In this document: piece after piece, positions 5,763 to 11,473 of the stretch | Position numbering within the stretch: position 1 is the stretch's first letter | Layout of the letters: each line of letters opens with the position of its first letter | DNA from: Muribaculaceae bacterium | GTDB lineage: Bacteria; Bacteroidota; Bacteroidia; Bacteroidales; Muribaculaceae | Direction of reading: 5' to 3' | Assembly (NCBI GenBank): GCA_016287065.1 | Contig: JAEEVB010000060.1 | Coordinates: forward strand, 1-11,473 | Length of the DNA: 11,473 nucleotides | Position numbers and translations under genes: made by a program | The notes under the pieces: model-generated | The model's input: only the letters and a program-made list of their open reading frames with translations | Database searches by the model: none | What the model was told of the DNA's origin: nothing

Positions 5763-8135
5763 ATGGTTATGAAACTCTTTAAACATAAGTTGCTTCTACT
5801 GTTATGCCTATTGGCCATGTATGACCATGCAATGGGAGATAACTCCGTGACGGTGGTAGATTATTTGCGAGCAAAAATTCCTTTGGGGACAAATGGAACC
5901 GACTCGGTAAATGCGATATTCAGTGTCATCAAATCAAAAGTCCCGATTGTATGGTTGGGAGATAGTCGTGAACCGGCCATCCCTACGTTGACCAATGGTG
6001 CACTCACAGTGCCATCTACCATAGTGTGTAAGGGCGATACGTTTCAGGTAAAAGGCGTCTTTGACAAGGCGTTTGCCAATTGTAGCCTTATCACTTCGGT
6101 GACATTCTCTTCGGGTATTAGTAACTTTAGTTCGAAAGTGTTTCTGGATTGCGAGAAGTTGAAATCGATTGTTTTCCAGGGCGATATTGACTCGTTGTCG
6201 TCAGACTTGATTATGAACTGTGAGAGTCTGGAGCAGGTGAAATTTCAAGGCGGAATATGGTTGGAGGCAATTCCGCCAGGCTTTTTGTCTGGGTGCCAGA
6301 GTCTGCGCTATATTTATTTCCCATCTCGCCTGCAGGAGATTGGCAGCGAAGCCTTCATGAATTGCTCTTCGTTGGCACAAGTGACCTTGCCGTCAAAGCT
6401 TAAGCAGATAGGCGACAAGGCTTTCTATGGTTGCTCGCAATTGCAGTCGCTTACGCTACCTGATTCACTGATTAGTATCGGCGATAGTGCGCTTGCCGAT
6501 ATAACGGCTATGCGGTACCTTGATATGCGCAAAGCCACTTTGCTGGACTTGCCCGATACCGTGCGCCAGAGTTCGGCTTTTGCATCTATACCCGATCACT
6601 CTATCATTTATCTGCCAAAAGGCAAGCAATCTGTAGGCGAATTAAACGTGATTGAGACCGACACGGTTGGTGTGATGAGTTGCGCCCAGTTTGTGGTTGA
6701 TGGAGAGGAAATGACGCCTGAGCAGTGCATGAGTGGTGAGGCAACTTATATGATCAATAAGTTCTTTGGTGGAACCACATTTCGTCAGGAGTTGGGAGTC
6801 AATGAGTATCCCATTCCATCGTCGGCCTATCTCTTGAGGGTGTTTCGCGTCACATTCTGGTATGAAGACAGTATGCGCGCTTGCCGCTACGTGAACACTG
6901 GTAAGACGATTCAGTTACCCGATCATGAAGAGGTAGATATACCCTATAGCACGCTGGCCTATTACTATATGTATGCGGGAAAGAAAACAGCGTTCACTAA
7001 CAAGGTGACTGTGAGTCAAGATACGAAAGTAGACATTGAACTAAGGCGCGTGAGAGGTGATGCAAATGGCGACGGACGTATTGATGTGCAAGATGTTACA
7101 GCAGTGATTAATGATATTTTGGGCAAAGAGTCAAGTACTTACTATGCATTCAATGCCGACATGGATAATGATGGAACGGTGAATGTGCTCGACGTGACAG
7201 CAATTATCAACAAAATACTGACTGGTGATTATCGCCATCTGATTGATGATGGCCTAAACATTCTTGCTTTGGGCAACAGTTTCATGTGCGATGCCTATTC
7301 CTATGTGCCTTATATCCTGCAAGAATCGATGCCTGAGGTCAATGTGTATTTTGGCATGTTGAACCACGGGGCTGCTTCAGTGCGTACTCATTATGTTGAA
7401 CACATGGTGAATAAGGAACCTTATGAAGTATATTACACTTTCAACGATGTGGGATTTTGGCATGTCTCACCTCAGAATGTGGTAACTGTTGACTCTGTAT
7501 TAGCCAGTAAGCAGTGGGATATTGTCTTGCTGCAGCAAGTGAGTAATCAATCGGCCGTTTATACATATTATCAGCCTCATTTAGATAGCCTCATCGACTC
7601 GCTTCAGGCGAAAGCGCCAGGTGCGGTCATAGGCTGGTTGCTTACACCCTCGTTTGCCGATGACTATGTGGTGCTTGGTGAAGATAACACGAGCGACTCG
7701 ATGTTTCTTGGCATTGCCGATTGTGCTCGCCGGGTACATGATGAGACATTGGTGAAATTTGTGATTCCAGCGGGTACGGCCATACAGAATGCTCGTCACA
7801 CACAACTTGACTCGGTGGGTACATTTGGCCATCTGACCGTTGATGGGCGCCACATGCAAGACGGATTGCCATGCCTAATCGAGGGACTGACCGTGGCGCA
7901 GACGTTGGCTAACTTCTTGGATTTGGAGGCACCTGCTGAAGATGTGGTGTTGCCGGTCACCGAGAATTGGCTGAACAGCAACAACGTCCCACAACTTGCC
8001 CGCCCTGTGGTAGGCATGTCCGAAAGCGAAGTTCAGTTGGGCAAGGAGTGCATGAAAGCCGCTATCCAGAATCCATTTGAAATCACTCAAGTAGGTGATG
8101 GTGGCGGTGGTGATGATGGTGGCGTCACCGAATGA
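5763..8135 (+). CDS. Exported BspA-type LRR - dockerin - SGNH (DUF4886-like) hydrolase protein, copy 2
   Basis: This is a 790-residue paralogue of the upstream gene. It starts at the ATG at 5763 (a second ATG at 5769 also fits), only 6 bp after the upstream stop, so the two are likely cotranscribed. A signal peptide (KLFKHKLLLLLCLLAMYDHA, then MG) is followed by a unique segment, a short LRR array at about 95-260, and a spacer sharing the YLPKG and MINKFFGG-like landmarks with copy 1. A dockerin at 432-486 has both calcium loops complete (D433/N435/D437/D441/D444 and D466/D468/D470/N474/D477). The SGNH-type domain starts at about 499: GNS with Ser506, a block-II-like Gly in LNHGAAS, LQQVS at 590-594, and an intact DGRH motif (D694, H697). 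The predicted activity is ester hydrolysis, perhaps of acylated glycans, outside the cell; this is inference from the fold. The C-terminus is a Gly/Asp-rich tail. No lipobox or T9SS sorting domain is apparent. Confidence 0.85.
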   Translation: MVMKLFKHKLLLLLCLLAMYDHAMGDNSVTVVDYLRAKIPLGTNGTDSVNAIFSVIKSKVPIVWLGDSREPAIPTLTNGALTVPSTIVCKGDTFQVKGVFDKAFANCSLITSVTFSSGISNFSSKVFLDCEKLKSIVFQGDIDSLSSDLIMNCESLEQVKFQGGIWLEAIPPGFLSGCQSLRYIYFPSRLQEIGSEAFMNCSSLAQVTLPSKLKQIGDKAFYGCSQLQSLTLPDSLISIGDSALADITAMRYLDMRKATLLDLPDTVRQSSAFASIPDHSIIYLPKGKQSVGELNVIETDTVGVMSCAQFVVDGEEMTPEQCMSGEATYMINKFFGGTTFRQELGVNEYPIPSSAYLLRVFRVTFWYEDSMRACRYVNTGKTIQLPDHEEVDIPYSTLAYYYMYAGKKTAFTNKVTVSQDTKVDIELRRVRGDANGDGRIDVQDVTAVINDILGKESSTYYAFNADMDNDGTVNVLDVTAIINKILTGDYRHLIDDGLNILALGNSFMCDAYSYVPYILQESMPEVNVYFGMLNHGAASVRTHYVEHMVNKEPYEVYYTFNDVGFWHVSPQNVVTVDSVLASKQWDIVLLQQVSNQSAVYTYYQPHLDSLIDSLQAKAPGAVIGWLLTPSFADDYVVLGEDNTSDSMFLGIADCARRVHDETLVKFVIPAGTAIQNARHTQLDSVGTFGHLTVDGRHMQDGLPCLIEGLTVAQTLANFLDLEAPAEDVVLPVTENWLNSNNVPQLARPVVGMSESEVQLGKECMKAAIQNPFEITQVGDGGGGDDGGVTE

Positions 8136-8142
8136 CATCACC
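8109..8142 (+). other. Possible hairpin overlapping the stop codon of copy 2
   Basis: GGTGATG at 8109-8115 is perfectly complementary to CATCACC at 8136-8142. A nested GGTG/CACC pair (8118-8121 with 8126-8129) sits inside. No T-run follows, so it is not a standard intrinsic terminator. It could stabilise the mRNA 3' end or simply reflect the GGTGAT-rich tail codons. The rest of the gap to rpoN (8143-8195) shows no convincing terminator or TAnnTTTG element. Confidence 0.25.
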
Positions 8143-8195
8143 CCTGTGCAGAATCAAGTTAAAGACACTACATTAACGAATAAAGAATTGACATT

Positions 8196-9656
8196 ATGAA
8201 TAATGCACGACAAAGGTTAGAGCAAAAGCAACGTCTGCGCATATTGCCGGGGCAACTGCAACTTGTGCCGTTGCTTGAGATGAATGGGGAGGAGGTTCGT
8301 GATCACATTGAGCAAGAAATTGCTACGAATCCGGCGCTTGAGGTGAAATCAGAACCCGATGAACAGAACCTTGAGAAGACTGAGGATGGCGAAACCTATC
8401 GTGAGAGTCCCGACGAAATGCAACGAAAGGACTATGGCGATGACGACGATATGCCAGTGTATCATGCCAATAATCGAAGTCAAGATGATGAATATTATGA
8501 ACCGACAGCTATTGCCGAGGAATCGATAACCGACTATTTGATGAGTCAAGTGCGCGAACGTGATATCACCAAGGAAGAAGAACTGATAGCTGAATATATT
8601 ATAGGAAACCTTGATGAAGGTGGATATCTGCGTCGCAGTCCTCAAGCTATTGCCGACGACATCACCTTCTCGGGAAACTTGGAGGTGGAAACCGCCCAGG
8701 TGAAAAAGGTGCTCACCATCGTACGTGAGCTTGATCCGCCAGGCATTGGCGCGACTGATCTTCGCGACTGCATCTTGTTGCAATTGCAACGAATGGATGA
8801 CAATGGGAGTGTTCGGCTTGCTATCTCGATTGTAGAGCACTACTTCAATGAGTTCAGCCACAAGCACTATGACAAGATATGCATGGCGCTGAATATAACC
8901 GACGACCAGTTGAAGAAGGCCATCGATGTGATTAAAAGCGTGAATCCGAAGCCTGGCAGCGCCTATTCTGGTTCTGATTCTGAACGTCGCACTCAGCAGC
9001 TAACCCCCGATTTTCAAATAGAGATTGATGATGAAGATCCTGAGAATCCTCAGTTGCTGATGACGCTGCTTAATAAAATCCCAGAACTTCAGATATCGGA
9101 GAGCTACACGTCGATTTATAGAAAGATGATGCAGCGTGCCGACAAGAAAGCAACGCAGAAAAGTGAGGTGGCTGTCGTAAAGGATGCCTATGAGCGCGCC
9201 AATGACTTCATCAGTGTACTTCGCCGTCGGCAGGAAAAACTGGCGCTTACCATGGAGGCTATCATGGAGCGTCAGCATGACTTCTTGCTCACGGGCGACG
9301 AACGGAAATTGAAACCTATGGTGTTGAACGACATTGCTCAGATAACCGGTCTTGATACATCAGTAATATCACGTGTTACATCGGGTAAGTATGTAACCAC
9401 CCCTTGGGGCGTATTTAGCCTGAAGCACTTCTTCTCTGAGGGATTGATGCATGAGGCAGGTGAAGAGGTGTCGGCACGAGAGATTTGCTCGGTGCTGAAG
9501 GAACTGGTCGACGGTGAGGACAAGAGGCACCCTTTGAGCGACGAGAAACTATGTGCCGATTTGCAGGAACGGGGTTATCACATAGCCCGTCGCACCATAG
9601 CCAAATATCGTGAGCGGCTGAAGATACCTGTTGCCCGTCTCAGAAAAGAGATGTAA
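8196..9656 (+). CDS. rpoN: RNA polymerase sigma-54 factor
   Basis: This 486-residue protein is of normal length for sigma-54, which binds core polymerase, recognises -24/-12 promoters and needs an AAA+ activator to open DNA. Residues 1-49 are the Gln/Leu-rich activator-responsive region I, ending in IATNPALE. About 50-105 is a strongly acidic region II, rich in Asp and Glu. The core-binding domain follows, with a helix-turn-helix region at about 375-415 (LNDIAQITGLDTSVISRVTS). The C-terminal RpoN box is ARRTIAKYRE at 464-473, against the usual ARRTVAKYRE. The gene starts 60 bp after the hydrolase pair on the same strand, so read-through is possible. Its TAA stop overlaps the next ATG (TAATG), suggesting translational coupling to the PAP2-like gene. 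No bacterial enhancer-binding protein gene lies in the window. Confidence 0.97.
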   Translation: MNNARQRLEQKQRLRILPGQLQLVPLLEMNGEEVRDHIEQEIATNPALEVKSEPDEQNLEKTEDGETYRESPDEMQRKDYGDDDDMPVYHANNRSQDDEYYEPTAIAEESITDYLMSQVRERDITKEEELIAEYIIGNLDEGGYLRRSPQAIADDITFSGNLEVETAQVKKVLTIVRELDPPGIGATDLRDCILLQLQRMDDNGSVRLAISIVEHYFNEFSHKHYDKICMALNITDDQLKKAIDVIKSVNPKPGSAYSGSDSERRTQQLTPDFQIEIDDEDPENPQLLMTLLNKIPELQISESYTSIYRKMMQRADKKATQKSEVAVVKDAYERANDFISVLRRRQEKLALTMEAIMERQHDFLLTGDERKLKPMVLNDIAQITGLDTSVISRVTSGKYVTTPWGVFSLKHFFSEGLMHEAGEEVSAREICSVLKELVDGEDKRHPLSDEKLCADLQERGYHIARRTIAKYRERLKIPVARLRKEM

Positions 9657-10330
9657 TGAACACTGAACCCGATATGGAAACAAAACAAAGTTCAAAATCA
9701 ATCGATAAGTTGGTTACCTATGGTTCCCACTTCTTCTCGGCATTGCTCAGCCCGATGCTTATGCCCACTTATGGCGTGTTTTTGGTGCTGTGGTGCTCGT
9801 TCCTGAACGCTAACCCGATAGGTGACAGGGTGGGAGCGTTGATAGTGGTGTTCGGTATCACGTGCATTTTACCTATCGTGTTCATTGCATTACTTCACAA
9901 TTTCAAGGTAATCAAGGATAAGCGCCTTGACGAACGCTCCGAGCGAAGCATTCCCTATGTGTTTGCTGTTTTATGTTATGTGGCAGCTTATTTCTATCTT
10001 AATCACATTCATGCACCTCAGTGGTTTTCGGCTTTTGTGGCGGGTGGCGCATTGGCTTGTGTCGTGTCGTTTGTGGTGAACCTGAAGTGGAAAATCAGTG
10101 CACACATGGCGGGTATTGCCGGCATTGTGGCGTTGCTCTTTGAACTACATAGTCCATCTAACCGTCTCGAGGCTTTTGATCTGTCGTGGATATTGTGGAT
10201 TACTATACTGTTGGCTGGTGTGCTGGGTTCCGCACGCATGGTGTTGGGGCGACACACATTGGGGCAGGTGCTTGCCGGTGCGGTCAATGGACTGGTGTGT
10301 GTGAAACTGGCCATGTTGGTTTTAGGCTAA
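9656..10330 (+). CDS. PAP2-like integral membrane protein
   Basis: This 224-residue membrane protein has about six hydrophobic segments (roughly 28-50, 60-80, 101-116, 122-142, 149-164 and 176-192, plus a C-terminal stretch at 203-223). Its polar landmarks follow the order of PAP2 (phosphatidic acid phosphatase type 2) motifs but are degenerate. RLDERSERSIP (90-100) stands for Kx6RP. KISAH (146-150) stands for PSGH. SARMVLGRHTLGQ (192-204) stands for SRx5Hx3D, with Gln at the position of the last Asp. The last two histidines (His150, His200) are kept. By family it could dephosphorylate a lipid phosphate such as undecaprenyl or phosphatidylglycerol phosphate, but the substituted motifs leave activity uncertain. 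The start codon overlaps the rpoN stop by one base, so the genes are coupled; purE follows after 30 bp. I recall similar genes in this position in other Bacteroidetes. Confidence 0.75.
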   Translation: MNTEPDMETKQSSKSIDKLVTYGSHFFSALLSPMLMPTYGVFLVLWCSFLNANPIGDRVGALIVVFGITCILPIVFIALLHNFKVIKDKRLDERSERSIPYVFAVLCYVAAYFYLNHIHAPQWFSAFVAGGALACVVSFVVNLKWKISAHMAGIAGIVALLFELHSPSNRLEAFDLSWILWITILLAGVLGSARMVLGRHTLGQVLAGAVNGLVCVKLAMLVLG

Positions 10331-10360
10331 AGAAATAATTATCAAGATATAAACCTATCT

Positions 10361-10867
10361 ATGAAACCATTAGTAAGCATTATTATGGGTAGCACGAGCG
10401 ACCTTCCTGTGATGGAAAAAGCGTGCAAATGGCTTAATGAAGTGAAGATACCCTTTGAGGTGAATGCCCTCTCGGCTCATCGCACTCCCGAACAGGTGCA
10501 GGAGTTTGCCGAGCAGGCTGCAGGCCGTGGCGTGAAGGTGATAATAGCCGGTGCCGGTATGGCTGCAGCTTTGCCAGGTGTGATAGCAGCGTCGACCACA
10601 CTGCCAGTGATAGGTGTTCCTATTTCGGGTATGCTCGATGGCCTCGATGCCTTGCTGAGCATGGTGCAAATGCCTCCGGGCATTCCCGTGGCGACAGTTG
10701 CTGTAAATGGTGCACAAAATGCGGCTGTGCTGGCTGCTCAGATATTGGCATTGGGTGATGCCGAAATAGCTGCTCGTGTCAAGGCCCAGAAAGAGGGGCT
10801 GGCAGGCAAGATTGTGAAGGCCAATCAGGATCTTGCTGCTGTTAAATATGAATTCAAGACCAACTGA
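10361..10867 (+). CDS. purE: N5-carboxyaminoimidazole ribonucleotide mutase (PurE, class I)
   Basis: This 168-residue protein has the usual length of bacterial PurE. It interconverts N5-CAIR and CAIR in de novo purine synthesis in the cytoplasm, normally together with PurK. The nucleotide-binding motif GSTSD is at 10-14. The catalytic SAHRTP motif is at 38-43, with His40 matching the essential His45 of the E. coli enzyme. The substrate loop AGAGMAAALPG is at 63-73, and GVPISG and QMPPGIPVATV follow. The loop has Ala where the E. coli protein has His (GGAAHLPG); I believe this is normal for Bacteroidetes. It lies 30 bp after the PAP2-like gene and 27 bp before ispG on the same strand, consistent with one operon. 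No purK is visible in the window. Confidence 0.97.
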   Translation: MKPLVSIIMGSTSDLPVMEKACKWLNEVKIPFEVNALSAHRTPEQVQEFAEQAAGRGVKVIIAGAGMAAALPGVIAASTTLPVIGVPISGMLDGLDALLSMVQMPPGIPVATVAVNGAQNAAVLAAQILALGDAEIAARVKAQKEGLAGKIVKANQDLAAVKYEFKTN

Positions 10868-10894
10868 TTGCTAACAGTTTAAATACTGCAAACA

Positions 10895-11473
10895 ATGATG
10901 AACTACAAGCGTCGCAAAACGGTGAGCGTGAACATTGGGGGTATCCCTCTCGGTTCAAATTATCCCATTAGGGTGCAGTCAATGACCAACACCTCAACCG
11001 ACGACATCGAGGCGAGCGTAGCACAATGCTTGCGCATTGCTCAGGCGGGGGCCGACTATGTGCGTCTCACCGCTCAGGGTGTCAAGGAGGCCGAGAATAT
11101 TGGTGTTATTCGCCAGCAACTGCGCGAGCAGGGTTGTGATGTGCCGCTTGTGGCCGACATTCACTTCAATCCTAAGGCGGCTTTTGCCGCCGCACAGGTT
11201 ACCGACAAAGTGCGCATCAATCCTGGCAACTTCGTTGACCCTGCCCGCACCTTCAAGAGTCTTGAATACACCGATGAGGAGTATGCTGCCGAACTAGAAC
11301 GCATTCGCGAGGCACTCATTCCCTTCATCGCTTTGTGTCGCAAGCATGGCACTGCCGTTCGCCTTGGCGTGAATCACGGTTCGCTCAGCGACCGCATCAT
11401 GAGCCGCTATGGCAATACGGCTGCGGGTATGGTTGAGAGCGTGATGGAGTTCCTGCGCGTGTTTGTGGCTGAG
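10895..11473 (+). CDS. ispG: 4-hydroxy-3-methylbut-2-enyl diphosphate synthase, long form (5' part, cut by window edge)
   Basis: The first 193 codons run open to the right edge. The ATG at 10895 is directly followed by a second ATG at 10898 that could equally be the start. IspG (GcpE) is an iron-sulphur enzyme that converts 2-C-methyl-D-erythritol 2,4-cyclodiphosphate to HMBPP in the non-mevalonate isoprenoid pathway. Recognisable motifs are VQSMTNT (27-33), VADIHF (86-91) and VRINPGNF (106-113). They are followed by a TDEEYAAELERI-like stretch and NHGSLSDRIMSRYG. The last two match the plant/Bacteroidetes/Chlamydia long form, which carries an extra central domain, rather than the short E. 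coli form (IGVNAGSL). The C-terminal cluster cysteines lie outside the window. It is probably cotranscribed with purE. Confidence 0.96.
   Translation, partial: MMNYKRRKTVSVNIGGIPLGSNYPIRVQSMTNTSTDDIEASVAQCLRIAQAGADYVRLTAQGVKEAENIGVIRQQLREQGCDVPLVADIHFNPKAAFAAAQVTDKVRINPGNFVDPARTFKSLEYTDEEYAAELERIREALIPFIALCRKHGTAVRLGVNHGSLSDRIMSRYGNTAAGMVESVMEFLRVFVAE

Noticed and set aside
5740..5775. A single gene split by a stop or frameshift
   Set aside because: Copy 1 ends after a complete hydrolase domain, and copy 2 begins with its own signal peptide and has a full domain set. They are two genes.
2403..8135. Horizontal acquisition of the LRR pair because it seems more AT-rich than its neighbours
   Set aside because: No integrase, transposase, tRNA or direct-repeat boundary is visible, and the composition difference was not measured.

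Overview
The window looks like a chromosomal segment of a gut- or oral-type Bacteroidales bacterium. Evidence for this is a tricorn-family S41 peptidase with a signal peptide, BspA-type leucine-rich-repeat (LRR) proteins with dockerins, a long-form (plant-like) IspG, TAnnTTTG-type -7 promoter motifs and little Shine-Dalgarno signal. Family-level placement (Muribaculaceae, Prevotellaceae or Bacteroidaceae) cannot be decided by eye.

Layout: (1) 1-2209, minus strand: the N-terminal 736 residues of a secreted tricorn-like peptidase, cut by the left edge before its PDZ and protease domains. (2) 2210-2402: a 193-bp AT-rich divergent intergenic region with one candidate Bacteroidetes promoter per strand. 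(3) 2403-8135, plus strand: two tandem paralogous genes, 6 bp apart, for large exported proteins. Both have the unusual order signal peptide - BspA-like LRRs - beta-rich spacer - complete type I dockerin - SGNH/GDSL-like hydrolase (DUF4886-like). The first carries three near-identical 207-bp tandem repeats in its LRR region and has Glu where its paralogue has the expected catalytic Asp. (4) 8196-11473, plus strand: a compact housekeeping run of rpoN (sigma-54), a divergent PAP2-like membrane protein that overlaps rpoN by one base, purE, and the start of ispG, cut by the right edge.

The LRR-dockerin-SGNH pair is the most novel part. The architecture suggests a surface or secreted recognition module (LRR) joined to a calcium-dependent docking or rigid-linker module and an esterase-type domain. 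The two copies may be an active enzyme and a variant or weakened partner. No cohesin, SusC/SusD pair or glycoside hydrolase gene lies in the window, so partner and substrate are unknown. The rpoN-to-ispG run is probably an operon or two overlapping transcripts. Its purine and isoprenoid genes have no evident functional link to the hydrolase pair.
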